This document shows positions 43,284 to 52,291 of a DNA stretch of 64,000 nt, piece by piece. The notes beneath the pieces are model-generated. The model did no database searches, had not been told where the DNA came from, and was given only the letters and a program-made list of their open reading frames with translations. Source of the DNA: Oceanobacillus bengalensis (lineage in GTDB: Bacteria > Bacillota > Bacilli > Bacillales > Amphibacillaceae); contig NZ_RBZO01000019.1 of the NCBI RefSeq assembly GCF_003628445.1, forward strand, positions 16,754-80,753, in the 5' to 3' direction. The position numbers and the translations under genes are program-made. The first letter of the stretch is position 1. Each line of letters opens with the position of its first letter.

Positions 43284-45217
43284 TGAAAAGTCTATTTAAT
43301 AATGAAAAAGGCTACACATTATTCCTTGCGGTGTTAATTGGGTTGCTTTTTATGATTATGGCTACATCATTAGTGACGATGACGATGAATGGGATTGCGA
43401 AGAATGATAGTCGTGAGGATGATATTCAGGCTGTTGATTACTCTGAGAAGGGGATAAAGTATTTTACAAACATTTTAAATGAGGAAATTCAGAATTCAGT
43501 AATTGGCAATGGAATCTCAGGTAAAGAGTTTCCTAGAGAACTGAAAGAAGAGTTAGATGAATTTGAAAAAAGGTATTCATGTGATTCCAATAATTTTTTT
43601 CCAAATAACGTGTCTGACGTACCTAAAGGTGATAAAGGAAAATATAAAGTATGTATTGAAAGTGTTGATTCTAACCCTGCCGATAATAATGAATTAGGTA
43701 GAAATGTTTTGATTACAAGTATCGGGATTGTGGATGGAAAACAAAAAGAAATTCAATCTGAAGTTGAATTTGGAGCACAAGCAGTTCCAGAAGTGTTGAA
43801 TTATGCAGTAGCAGCAAATAGATGTATAGAGGAAGCTGAATGTTCATCAATTAGTGGAGGTAATCTGGCTTTATTAGGTGGTGTAGATATAGAAGGGGAT
43901 GTAAAAGTAGACGGCGACCTTATTACATTTAATCAGGCTGATGCATTTGAAGGTGGTAATAACTGGGTTGATTCGATTCTACCTAGTATATTACCATACA
44001 ATAACTCTGGAGAAGAAAAAGCAAAGCTTGTACTTGATCCTAATAGTAATATCTATTCTTACAATCGTTTAAATGATTATAGAAACAAAATTGTAAACGA
44101 TACAACGTTAATTAATGAAGATGAAATAAGTGATGCCTTTACTTATTCTCCTGAATTAATCTCACGAAGTCCTATTTTTGATCCAATAGATATTGAAGGA
44201 AAGATAGATGAACAAGAATATAACAGAAATAGCGCAAATGAGACTTTGAATAATTCAGTTATAGAGGGTGAAAGTAGTAAATTAAAAGTTTTCGCAAATA
44301 ATGATACTTGTGTTTATCGTCCTTTCTTTTGGAATAAATGCGAGTATGAAGCTATAACATTTAAAGGAAAAAATCAATTTAATCAATTCTCTACATATTC
44401 TAATCTTATAATTGGTAGTGATTTCATGAGTTCGTTTGAATGGTTTCTTTATTGGATTTTGGGAATTGGGGATCGGAAAAATGAAATTCAAACAACAATT
44501 GAAAATGGAATGTATGTTGGTAGTGATTTAATTATTGGTAACCCAAATATTACTTCATTCGACTATGACATATTTGAACTAAATGATCCTGAAAACTATG
44601 ACAATATCAAATTAACTGGACCTATCTATGTTAAAGGAGATTTAAAAATTATTGGCGCTAAATTGAATGTAGATGCTGTTATATATGTAGAGGGAAATGT
44701 TGATATTCAATTTTCAGAGATTAATGGTTTAAAGTTAGAAAACAATAAGGAAGGTTCACTAATCGTTTTTTCAGATGGAATAATAAATTTCGTGGACAAT
44801 AGCGTATATGAGGATGAACCGAATACCATAAGGGGATTTTTCCACTCTAATAACTCTATAAATATGTACGGAGTAGCTTCTAATATTAAAATTGATGGAG
44901 GTATTTCTGCTGGAAATATTTATTTGAATGCAATAAAAGGTAGAGCAAAAGAAAACTATTTTAATACCGCGCAAAAGGTTGAAAGTAAAAGTTTGTTGCA
45001 AAGACTATTTCCTTTCTTATCTCCTATTAAATTTTTCTCTGATTATGACTATTACGAAAGTTCATTTGGTCAAAATCAGATTGATAGGAAATCTCGCTTA
45101 AACATAAGATATAATCATGATCTTGTTGAAACATATACAAGGTTAATTCAATCTGATACTGTGATTTATGAGGTTGATCCAGTAAGATTAACTGATCGCC
45201 CTACTAATAATGAATAG
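43280..45217 (+). CDS. Very large PilX-like prepilin (645 aa), copy 1
   Basis: N-terminus MMKSLFNNEKG|YTLFLAVLIGLLFM is a class III prepilin-like signal, but the mature Glu5 is missing, as in PilX/GspK-type tip pilins. The body is three to four times longer than normal PilX. It contains repeated beta segments (VDIEGDVKVDGDLI, GMYVGSDLIIG, GPIYVKGDLKIIG, VIYVEGNVDI, NIKIDGGISAGNIYL) suggesting a beta-solenoid, and Cys pairs (NRCIEEAECSS; DTCVYRPFFWNKCEY) shared with copy 2. A tip-located adhesin is a reasonable guess, not shown. Related throughout to the gene at 45515. Confidence 0.8.
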   Translation: MMKSLFNNEKGYTLFLAVLIGLLFMIMATSLVTMTMNGIAKNDSREDDIQAVDYSEKGIKYFTNILNEEIQNSVIGNGISGKEFPRELKEELDEFEKRYSCDSNNFFPNNVSDVPKGDKGKYKVCIESVDSNPADNNELGRNVLITSIGIVDGKQKEIQSEVEFGAQAVPEVLNYAVAANRCIEEAECSSISGGNLALLGGVDIEGDVKVDGDLITFNQADAFEGGNNWVDSILPSILPYNNSGEEKAKLVLDPNSNIYSYNRLNDYRNKIVNDTTLINEDEISDAFTYSPELISRSPIFDPIDIEGKIDEQEYNRNSANETLNNSVIEGESSKLKVFANNDTCVYRPFFWNKCEYEAITFKGKNQFNQFSTYSNLIIGSDFMSSFEWFLYWILGIGDRKNEIQTTIENGMYVGSDLIIGNPNITSFDYDIFELNDPENYDNIKLTGPIYVKGDLKIIGAKLNVDAVIYVEGNVDIQFSEINGLKLENNKEGSLIVFSDGIINFVDNSVYEDEPNTIRGFFHSNNSINMYGVASNIKIDGGISAGNIYLNAIKGRAKENYFNTAQKVESKSLLQRLFPFLSPIKFFSDYDYYESSFGQNQIDRKSRLNIRYNHDLVETYTRLIQSDTVIYEVDPVRLTDRPTNNE

Positions 45218-45346
45218 AAAGTAAGGAGCAATGTAGAAAAGAAGCATTTAGATAAATACAAGCTAGTTTCTATACCGAGCAGTGCCTGGTATAGTTCGAA
45301 TAAAAATCTTAAAAAACCAAAATTAATAGACCGTCCAACTGAGTGA
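45218..45346 (+). pseudogene. In-frame tail after the PilX-like stop: remnant of a third copy or readthrough extension
   Basis: Directly after the TAG of the preceding gene the same frame stays open for 42 codons and ends KKPKLIDRPTE-stop. This matches the C-terminal ends of both PilX-like proteins (PVRLTDRPTNNE and PPKLIERSETHKNN). It probably is the 3' relic of a deleted paralogue; translational readthrough of one TAG is the alternative. Confidence 0.45.
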
Positions 45347-45373
45347 AATAAAAGATTAAACTATCAATTTAAA

Positions 45374-45425
45374 AAAAGATTAACAGAAAACAAGAATCTA
45401 TCTTTTCTGCTAATCCTTTTTTATT
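45374..45425 (+). terminator. Intrinsic terminator between the two PilX-like genes
   Basis: AGATTA-x-CAGAAAA pairs with TTTTCTG-x-TAATC(T), followed by CCTTTTTTATT. It implies that the second large gene is transcribed at a lower level or separately. Confidence 0.7.
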
Positions 45426-45514
45426 GGAATCCTTTCTTGAAACATACATTTTAATCGCCTTTTATGGAATGACTAATAAAGGAGCAATTATTTATCTTTT
45501 AAGGAATGGATTAC

Positions 45515-47458
45515 ATGCTAAAGAACTTAGCTAAAAACGAGAAGGGATATACTTTATTTCTTTCAGTACTTATTAGTGTTTTATTTATGGTCATAGCAAC
45601 GTCACTTCTTACGATTACAATGAATGGCATTACGAGAAACGATTTTCGTGCGGATGATATACAAGCAACGGAATTATCGGAAAAAGGATTCGTTTATGCA
45701 ACAAATAGGATTCAATCAGAAATTCAGAAATTACTAGGAAATGAAGGACTCACCACTAATGAATTTGAGACGGATATAATAGGCGAGAATGGACTATTAA
45801 GTCAATATGAAGAAAGGTATGCATGTCATAGAAATAAGTATTTACAAATACCTAACCAAGAGGAATTTCAAGTATGTATTGAGGATATAAGTAAAACGGA
45901 AGGGGAATTAGGTGCTTCCATCACATTTAAAAGTATAGGAAAGACTACCGAGAGAGTGAATGAAAGCTATTCTACGTATGCATTTACTGCAAATGCCGTT
46001 CCAGATGCATTGAATTATGCAATTGCAACAAATAAGAAATGCCAGGGTAGAGAATGCGACATGAATGGAGAAGGGAATCTTTTTCTGCATGGTGGTGTAC
46101 AAATTGAAGGGGATATGAAGGTGGATGGAAACATCATAACGACGGATCGTGGTTATTTTGATTATCCACGTTGGTCAGAAGATAATGAGTCGGTATTTAG
46201 TGATTTATTAAGAGATATCTTTGGAAATCTAGGTTGGTTAGGGGAAATCTTATCGTGGTTACTAAGTTTATTTATGAATGACGAGGCGTTTATCGATGAG
46301 TGGATACCTACTGTAAAACCAATGATCCTTCCAGCACCAGACAGTGGCTCAAATACCTCGAGATTGGTATTAAATGAAAATGGAAAAATTTATACCTTTA
46401 ATCATGAGCCAACATATGAAAATCATATTAATAGCGGAAATTTTTCATCTGCTCAATATAAACAGATAGATAATAACAATTTAAGTGAAGCTTTTATCGG
46501 TAATCAAGAAATGATGTATCGGTCCACAAAGCAGGAAAATATAGATATTGCAGGTAAGATAACACAATCAAAGTATCGTATAAATGATGCAGGAGTAAAT
46601 GCGATAAATTCGGGTTCAAACCGTACCTTCCAAAACATCCAAATGGCTGGTAGAAAAACATTTGGATACTTTAACAAAAAAGTATCCGATTATGGATGTG
46701 GTTTTTTATGGTTTCAACCATGTTATGAGAATGTGACGGAAGGTAATTTTAATATGGTCGGCAATAACAGGTTTGGCGAATTTGCAACGGATGGAAATTT
46801 AAACATAAATAACTCAGACGTCACTATTGAAACTGGAATGTATGTAGGCGGGGATTTAACCCTTGGTAATATGGAGAGTTCAAATGACCCTGAAGACTAT
46901 GATTCGATTGAAATTGATGGACCAATCTATGTAGAAGGAGATCTTGTGATTACCGGTGTTGAAGCCGATTTCAATGCGCTAATCTTTGTAGGCGGTGACG
47001 TGGAAGTTTACAATTCGATAATTAATGGCAAGGAATTTTCAGATGGAACTATAGGAACTTTAATTATTTTTGCTAATGGGGAAATTAATATACTTTATAA
47101 CAGTGTTTTTGAGAATGAGCCGAGTACAATTCGTGGATATTTTTATTCGGATAGCGTTTTTGAAATGGAGGGCATATGGTCAAACATGAAAATTGAAGGG
47201 GGAATATCAGCTAGGCGAATTGTCTTAAATGGAATTCGTGGTCGAGTTACACAAGATTTGGAGTTTGGTTTATTTAGAAGAGAATTGGATATTAACTATC
47301 ATGGTGAGAAAAATATTGGAAGTAACTCACGACTCCAAGTCATATATAATCCAGATATCATTGGAACATACTCTGATTTAGAACAGTCGGAAACGAGGAT
47401 CACTCATATTAATCCGCCGAAACTTATAGAGCGATCTGAAACACATAAAAATAATTAA
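45515..47458 (+). CDS. Very large PilX-like prepilin (about 647 aa), copy 2
   Basis: Paralogue of the gene at 43280: leader MLKNLAKNEKG|YTLFLSVLISVLFM without Glu5, then the same order of segments (GGVQIEGDMKVDGNIIT, GMYVGGDLTLG, GPIYVEGDLVITG, IFVGGDVEVYN, NMKIEGGISARRIVLN). It has the same Cys pairs (KKCQGRECDM; YGCGFLWFQPCYEN). It carries an extra hydrophobic/aromatic insertion around 230-265. AAGGA at 45501-45505 fits ATG 45515 better than ATG 45506. Conserved signals with strong divergence in the middle suggest duplicated, diversifying tip proteins. Confidence 0.8.
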   Translation: MLKNLAKNEKGYTLFLSVLISVLFMVIATSLLTITMNGITRNDFRADDIQATELSEKGFVYATNRIQSEIQKLLGNEGLTTNEFETDIIGENGLLSQYEERYACHRNKYLQIPNQEEFQVCIEDISKTEGELGASITFKSIGKTTERVNESYSTYAFTANAVPDALNYAIATNKKCQGRECDMNGEGNLFLHGGVQIEGDMKVDGNIITTDRGYFDYPRWSEDNESVFSDLLRDIFGNLGWLGEILSWLLSLFMNDEAFIDEWIPTVKPMILPAPDSGSNTSRLVLNENGKIYTFNHEPTYENHINSGNFSSAQYKQIDNNNLSEAFIGNQEMMYRSTKQENIDIAGKITQSKYRINDAGVNAINSGSNRTFQNIQMAGRKTFGYFNKKVSDYGCGFLWFQPCYENVTEGNFNMVGNNRFGEFATDGNLNINNSDVTIETGMYVGGDLTLGNMESSNDPEDYDSIEIDGPIYVEGDLVITGVEADFNALIFVGGDVEVYNSIINGKEFSDGTIGTLIIFANGEINILYNSVFENEPSTIRGYFYSDSVFEMEGIWSNMKIEGGISARRIVLNGIRGRVTQDLEFGLFRRELDINYHGEKNIGSNSRLQVIYNPDIIGTYSDLEQSETRITHINPPKLIERSETHKNN

Positions 47459-47572
47459 GACTAGTACATGGTATGTTGAAGATGTGATAACCTGTAGAAT
47501 TAATTGCTGAAGTTACAGACCTTGATATAGAGAAGATAGTGAAGATAAAACTGACTTTATAATTAATAATAG

Positions 47573-47611
47573 TGCCACAATGTAATGAACGAGCACATTG
47601 TGGCATTTTTT
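47573..47611 (+). terminator. Intrinsic terminator ending the pilus island
   Basis: TGCCACAATGT/ACATTGTGGCA stem followed by TTTTTT. The 244-bp gap (47459-47702) otherwise shows nothing recognisable. Confidence 0.88.
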
Positions 47612-47702
47612 ACTTTAAGTTGGACAAATTCTCCCCAAAGTATCACTTCTGAAATCCACCACTCCCACATAAACTAATACAAAAAGAAGGGAGGCACCAC
47701 CC

Positions 47703-47924
47703 ATGCGCCACTACACCATCCTACGCTTACTACTAGCAGCTTTTTTCCTATACATCGCCTGGCCGATGATTCCTAATGCATCATCAAATTTGGAGCTAAT
47801 GTTTTGGGGTTCTTGGTTATTGTTTTTCTTACTAGTTGTTGGGTCAAATTTTGCAACACTTTTGCAAATTTCACGACCGCCAGTTATGGAACAGGAAGAG
47901 TTAAGAACGAGACAATACGATTAA
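47703..47924 (+). CDS. Small membrane protein of unknown function, 73 aa
   Basis: Two membrane segments (LRLLLAAFFLYIAWPMI and LMFWGSWLLFFLLVVGSNFATLL) with a short polar tail (MEQEELRTRQYD). Strong AAGGGAGG site at 47688-47695 makes it a real gene. It sits directly before ytoI, separated by 76 bp. I do not recognise the family. Confidence 0.75.
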   Translation: MRHYTILRLLLAAFFLYIAWPMIPNASSNLELMFWGSWLLFFLLVVGSNFATLLQISRPPVMEQEELRTRQYD

Positions 47925-48000
47925 CATTGAGTTTATTCACTTTCAACTGTATAATATTTAATAAATATAGGTATAGTACAGTTGAAAGCTGGTGGAGTTA

Positions 48001-49308
48001 ATGGCAACAAAGCACGAACAGATTATCCAACATATTATTTCACTTGATGTAGGCCATAAAATTTCGGTGCGTCAAATTGCGAAAGAACTAAATGTTAGTG
48101 ACGGCACTGCATATAGAGCGATTAAAGAGGCGGAAAATCAAGGGTTAGTAAGTACAATAGAACGTGTGGGTACGATTCGTATTGAAAAAAAGAAAAAAGA
48201 AAACTTCGAACGGCTGACATTTGCTGAAGTTGTCAATATTATTGATGGACAAGTCTTAGGTGGACGAGACGGTTTATATAAAACATTGAGTAAATTTGTC
48301 ATTGGAGCGATGCAGCTTGATGCGATGATGCGCTACACTGAAGCGGGTTCCCTGCTTATTGTGGGTAATCGAACAGAGGCACATGAGTTGGCATTAAAAG
48401 AAGGTGCTGCTGTATTGATTACAGGTGGCTTTGATACAAAAGATCATATTAAAGAGCTTGCAGATGAAAAGGAACTACCAATTATATCGACAAGCTATGA
48501 TACATTTACAGTAGCAGCAATGATTAATCGAGCAATCTATGATCAATTAATTAAAAAAGAGATTGTTTTTGTTGGTGATATTGCGACGCCAATTGAAAAT
48601 ACAGCATATCTCAAATCAAAGGAGCCAATTGGCACATGGTATGAATTAAATAAGCATTCATCTCACACAAGATTCCCTGTAGTAGATGAGAAAATGCGGG
48701 TTATTGGTATGGTCTCATCGAAAGATATTGTTGGAAAAGATAGTGAGTTACTCATTGATAAGGTAATGAGTAAAAAGCCACAAGTTGTCCAATCGAAAAC
48801 ATCGCTTGCATCGGTCTCCCATACGATGGTTTGGCAAGGGATTGAACTGGTTCCTGTTGTAGATGAGTCGCATCGTCTACAGGGTGTTGTTTCAAGACAA
48901 GATGTTCTGAAAGCTCTACAACAAATTCAACGTCAACCTCAGGTCGGAGAAACAATTGATGATATCGTTTCTAGCAACATAGAAACATCGAATGAAGGTG
49001 AGTTAGTTTTTCAAACGGAAGTTATTCCACAAATGACGAATCAATTAGGTACGTTATCCAATGGGGTATTTACGGCACTCATAACAGAAGCAAGTTCTAG
49101 ATTAATGCAACAAAAGAAAAAAGCAGATATAACGATTGAAAACTTGACGGTATATTTCAATAAACCTGTTCAGATTGAAAGTAAACTTATCATAAAACCA
49201 AAGTTACTAGATGCTGGGCGCCTTTATGCAAAAATTGATGTAGAAATATACCATGATAAAGTGATTGTTGGTAAAGGATTGATCATGGCACAATTGATTC
49301 ACAGATAA
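48001..49308 (+). CDS. ytoI: DRTGG/CBS/hotdog-domain regulator (YtoI)
   Basis: 435 residues. N-terminal winged helix (to about 65, ISVRQIAKELNVSDGTAYRAIKEAENQGLV), DRTGG domain (about 65-180), two CBS domains (about 190-310) that usually bind adenine nucleotides, then a hotdog-fold domain (about 320-435, LTVYFNKPVQIESKLIIKP). ATG 48001 follows GGTGGAG; the frame start 47992 lies inside that site. Cytoplasmic sensor/regulator of unknown regulon, conserved at this position in Bacillus. Confidence 0.9.
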   Translation: MATKHEQIIQHIISLDVGHKISVRQIAKELNVSDGTAYRAIKEAENQGLVSTIERVGTIRIEKKKKENFERLTFAEVVNIIDGQVLGGRDGLYKTLSKFVIGAMQLDAMMRYTEAGSLLIVGNRTEAHELALKEGAAVLITGGFDTKDHIKELADEKELPIISTSYDTFTVAAMINRAIYDQLIKKEIVFVGDIATPIENTAYLKSKEPIGTWYELNKHSSHTRFPVVDEKMRVIGMVSSKDIVGKDSELLIDKVMSKKPQVVQSKTSLASVSHTMVWQGIELVPVVDESHRLQGVVSRQDVLKALQQIQRQPQVGETIDDIVSSNIETSNEGELVFQTEVIPQMTNQLGTLSNGVFTALITEASSRLMQQKKKADITIENLTVYFNKPVQIESKLIIKPKLLDAGRLYAKIDVEIYHDKVIVGKGLIMAQLIHR

Positions 49309-49337
49309 GAAAGCTGAATAACGCGTTTAGTGGGTTT

Positions 49338-49377
49338 GCAGTTCAATTAGCATCGTAATTGGACTGCTATTTTTTTA
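49338..49377 (+). terminator. Intrinsic terminator of ytoI
   Basis: GCAGT-x-CAATTA pairs with TAATTG-x-ACTGC, followed by TATTTTTTTATT. Confidence 0.85.
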
Positions 49378-49431
49378 TTGAACGACATGAAACGGGGCTT
49401 TCCTTCATACTATATGTTGGGGGTGTATAAA

Positions 49432-49872
49432 ATGGCAAGAGTAGCTTACAACAGTGCAGACGTTGACCTAATGGCAAGGTTGATGAGAGCGGAAGCGGAA
49501 GGTGAAGGAGTACAAGGGATGCTGTACGTTGGAAATGTAATTGTTAACCGAGCTGTAGCAGATTGCTCCGATTTTACAGAAGTGCGAACAATAAATGATG
49601 TTATTTATCAAATACAAGGGGGAAATTACTCATTTGAAGCTGTTCAAAAAGGGAATGTTTTTTATCAAAGATCAAGAGAATCGGAGAGAAGATTAGCAAG
49701 ACAGAACTTGGACTTTTGGAGAGAACACCCAGCAAAATTTGCTCTTTGGTATTTTAATCCATATGCTCCGTGTCCTCCAACATGGTATGGGCAACCTTTT
49801 AGTGGTCAATTTAAATTACATTGTTTCTATGAACCTGCAGCTGGAACGTGTGAGAGTGTTTATAGTGGATAA
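49432..49872 (+). CDS. cwlJ: Spore cortex-lytic enzyme CwlJ
   Basis: 146 residues, SleB/CwlJ hydrolase fold. Catalytic Glu21 in MARLMRAEAEGEG, plus YQRSRESERRLARQ, PAKFALWYFNPYAPCPPTW and KLHCFYEPAAGTCESVY, which match B. subtilis CwlJ closely from memory. CwlJ degrades cortex muramic-lactam peptidoglycan during germination and responds to Ca-DPA. ATG 49432 follows GGGGGTG (49419-49425). A CATACTAT box (49406-49413) resembles a SigE -10, but the implied leader would be very short. No gerQ neighbour is visible. Confidence 0.94.
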   Translation: MARVAYNSADVDLMARLMRAEAEGEGVQGMLYVGNVIVNRAVADCSDFTEVRTINDVIYQIQGGNYSFEAVQKGNVFYQRSRESERRLARQNLDFWREHPAKFALWYFNPYAPCPPTWYGQPFSGQFKLHCFYEPAAGTCESVYSG

Positions 49873-49938
49873 ACTTAGTAGAAATCAGAATAATTGTAAT
49901 AGATAAAATAAACATTCACCATGAATACGCAATGAAAA

Positions 49939-49973
49939 AAGGGTGGGAATCGTATTGTGATTTCCACCCTTAA
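49939..49973. terminator. Bidirectional terminator between cwlJ and ytpI
   Basis: AAGGGTGG-x-AATC pairs with GATT-x-CCACCCTT; A-run upstream serves the reverse strand, weak T-run for the plus strand. Confidence 0.75.
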
Positions 49974-50019
49974 ATACATCTATACGTATTTTCTCCCTTA
50001 ATACAGCTAGCTTTTTTAT

Positions 50020-50316
50020 TTACCCGTTTGGATGTAGTCTTCTCCATTCTTTGCGATAATGTTTTACTTCTTTGAATCCATCGTATGCTTGATATCCGCC
50101 AAGCAATAAGAAAATAATACCGATGAAAAGTGAGATAGTTGTTAAATAAAACAAATATTGGTTAATTCCAAAAAGAAGGACGAAGCTTCCAAGACATATA
50201 CGTGATCTTGCATTGAAATAGTGTTGTGTTAATCCGTCTTTACTCTTCAGGATAGCAACTTTATAATATACATATAAAATAATGGAGATAACAATTAATA
50301 TTGGAAATATGACCAT
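50020..50316 (-). CDS. ytpI: YtpI-like membrane protein
   Basis: 98 residues with three hydrophobic helices (VIFPILIVISIILYVYYKVAIL; RICLGSFVLLFGINQYLFYL; TISLFIGIIFLLLGGYQAYDGF) and a basic tail (KHYRKEWRRLHPNG). Length and neighbours (ytoI, nrnA) agree with B. subtilis YtpI. Convergent with cwlJ, divergent from nrnA. Function unknown. Confidence 0.88.
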   Translation of the reverse strand: MVIFPILIVISIILYVYYKVAILKSKDGLTQHYFNARSRICLGSFVLLFGINQYLFYLTTISLFIGIIFLLLGGYQAYDGFKEVKHYRKEWRRLHPNG

Positions 50317-50417
50317 GTAATCGCTCCTAATTATGTAGTGTCACTTTAATTGTATCTTTTTTTTGATATTATTGCTAGAAATAATTACTAGACTATCATT
50401 GTAGAGGAGAATTGCAG

Positions 50418-51371
50418 TTGCCTACGAATGAAATTATTCAATTAATTAAAGAATACGAAACCATTATCATCCACCGTCATGTAAGACCAGATCCGGATGC
50501 ATTGGGGTCACAGGGTGGACTGAAGGAGATGATAAAGGCATCATTCCCGAACAAGAATGTTTATGCAGTTGGCGAAGAAGACCCTGGCTTAACTTTCCTC
50601 ACTTCCATGGATCAGATTGATGATAAGGTCTATAACAATGCACTTGTTATCGTCTGTGATACAGCGAATGCACCCAGAATTGATGATGGGCGCTATCATC
50701 TTGGGGAGAAGTTGGTAAAAATTGATCATCATCCAGTTGTTGATACATACGGTGATTTGCGTTGGGAGGATCCATCTGCAAGTTCTGTGAGTGAGATGAT
50801 TTTTGAATTATATTTAAATGGGAAAGATGAAGGCTTAACAATGAATGAAGAAGTAGCTCGTTTGCTTTATGCAGGAATTATTGGTGATACTGGCAGATTT
50901 CTTTATCCAAGTACAACGAAGAAAACATTTGAGTATGCTTCAGAGATTGTTACATATAATTTTGACCGATCTGCTTTACATACAGCGATGTATCGTGAAA
51001 AAGACAATATTGCAAGGTTGAAGGGTTATATTCTAAAGGAATTTAAACTTTTCTCAACTGGAGTTTGTATTATTAAAATTACGAAAGAGATTTTAGCTAA
51101 GTATGGTATCACGTCAAAGGAGTCAAGTCAATTAGTTAATGTGATTAGCGACATCGAGGGGATAAAGGCATGGGCTTTCTTTATTGAAGAAGAAGATCAG
51201 ATTCGAGTAAGAATTCGTTCAAAAGGACCTGCCATAAACAAAGTTGCGGAAAAACATAATGGTGGAGGGCACCCACTTGCTTCGGGTGCAACAATTTATG
51301 CTTGGAAGGAAGTAGAACAAGTTACAGCGGATTTGGAAGAAGCGTGTAGGTTGTACGATGGACAAGACTGA
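50418..51371 (+). CDS. nrnA: Oligoribonuclease / 3'-phosphoadenosine 5'-phosphate phosphatase NrnA
   Basis: A 317-residue DHH/DHHA1 phosphoesterase. Metal motifs: HVRPDPD (His21, Asp25, Asp27), CDTAN, DHHPVVD and, in the DHHA1 half, NGGGHPLASGA. It degrades nano-RNAs and pAp in the cytoplasm, and in some bacteria the c-di-nucleotide breakdown product pGpG or pApA. TTG 50418 lies 8 nt after GAGGAGA (50404-50410); the TTG at 50412 is too close. Confidence 0.93.
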   Translation: MPTNEIIQLIKEYETIIIHRHVRPDPDALGSQGGLKEMIKASFPNKNVYAVGEEDPGLTFLTSMDQIDDKVYNNALVIVCDTANAPRIDDGRYHLGEKLVKIDHHPVVDTYGDLRWEDPSASSVSEMIFELYLNGKDEGLTMNEEVARLLYAGIIGDTGRFLYPSTTKKTFEYASEIVTYNFDRSALHTAMYREKDNIARLKGYILKEFKLFSTGVCIIKITKEILAKYGITSKESSQLVNVISDIEGIKAWAFFIEEEDQIRVRIRSKGPAINKVAEKHNGGGHPLASGATIYAWKEVEQVTADLEEACRLYDGQD

Positions 51372-51413
51372 AGCAGTTTAGAACAATTGCAAGAACCAGT
51401 AAGAAGCCATGCC

Positions 51414-51454
51414 AAAAAAAGAGATGATTCCAAAATAGGAAGTCATCTCTTTTA
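51414..51454. terminator. Bidirectional terminator between nrnA and the small convergent gene
   Basis: AAAGAGATGA-x-TCC pairs with GGA-xx-TCATCTCTTT. The reverse-strand gene's stop codon overlaps its end. Confidence 0.75.
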
Positions 51455-51646
51455 GCTCGTTTTTCTGTTGTCGGCTGGGATGAACCAGCATCCTGTATCT
51501 GTATGATCAAAAAAAACTTGTAAATGTTGTCTCTCTATATCTCGTTTAATTAAGCGAATGAGCTCTGGTGATTCTGCATAAGCGTTACGTCCTAGTTTAA
51601 GATTTGCTATCTTCTCATCACGTAAGCGAATTGTATTGATAATCAT
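51452..51646 (-). CDS. Small conserved protein, 64 aa (YtzJ-like position)
   Basis: Starts MIINTIRLRDEKIANLKLG from ATG 51646 with GGAGTGAGGGGT just upstream on the reverse strand. Soluble, mixed charge, ends CWFIPADNRKTS. A small gene occupies this place between nrnA and ytrI in B. subtilis too, but I am not sure of the name. Function unknown. Confidence 0.75.
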   Translation of the reverse strand: MIINTIRLRDEKIANLKLGRNAYAESPELIRLIKRDIERQHLQVFFDHTDTGCWFIPADNRKTS

Positions 51647-51784
51647 ACCCCTCACTCCTTTTTTATTTTAAATAAATTCTTTCTTAGATTATTATATACC
51701 AACATTTGGCACGGCTCTACACATTATAAGTATCTTTCATTAAATGTTCACAGAATATTTTATAAAAGTAATTCCTCTAAACGA

Positions 51785-52291
51785 TTAATTTGTTAATTTC
51801 GCATCTAATGTAAGCTCTAATGTACTTGATATTAGTTTCAGTTTTCGAATATCAAAGTAATACGTGAAATCTTCAATCGTAAACCCTTTATTTTCGATGG
51901 CTCGTTCTAATAGGAAGTCACTTTTGGCGATAATACTAATATCTTCACCAATTAAATGATTTATTTCTTCTTTTATCATTTCTTGCAGTTCGTGCATGAT
52001 CAAGCGGTCTAATTTCAACTTCTCGCCGTTAACAATTTCTACTTCAATGGATTCAACGGTGGGCTCTTTATTCGTTTCTTCATTTAAATTTTCATTGTCT
52101 GCTAAGAGGGCCTCGTTTTGGGTATTCAAATCATTATTTTCAGATTGTAATTCTAAGTTTTCCTCCATGAGCGCTTCGTACATAGACCCATACATATAAA
52201 TAAGTACAAAATAAGAAATAATTGCACCAAAAGCTGCACCAACAATAAATAACTGCCAGGATGGTTTTTTATGATAGGGAGGGATATGCAT
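51785..52291 (-). CDS. ytrI: Sporulation membrane protein YtrI
   Basis: 168 residues: short cytoplasmic N-terminus (MHIPPYHKKPSWQ), one membrane helix (LFIVGAAFGAIISYFVLIYMYG), a coiled coil (MEENLELQSENNDLNTQNEALL) and a C-terminal domain. ATG 52291 shares one base with the ytrH stop (TAATG), so the two are translationally coupled. Mother-cell protein of the SigE regulon in B. subtilis. Confidence 0.9.
   Translation of the reverse strand: MHIPPYHKKPSWQLFIVGAAFGAIISYFVLIYMYGSMYEALMEENLELQSENNDLNTQNEALLADNENLNEETNKEPTVESIEVEIVNGEKLKLDRLIMHELQEMIKEEINHLIGEDISIIAKSDFLLERAIENKGFTIEDFTYYFDIRKLKLISSTLELTLDAKLTN

Noticed and set aside
49406..49413. CATACTAT as SigE -10 of cwlJ
   Set aside because: The transcription start would fall on the ribosome binding site and no matching -35 is evident; kept only as a remark in the cwlJ entry.
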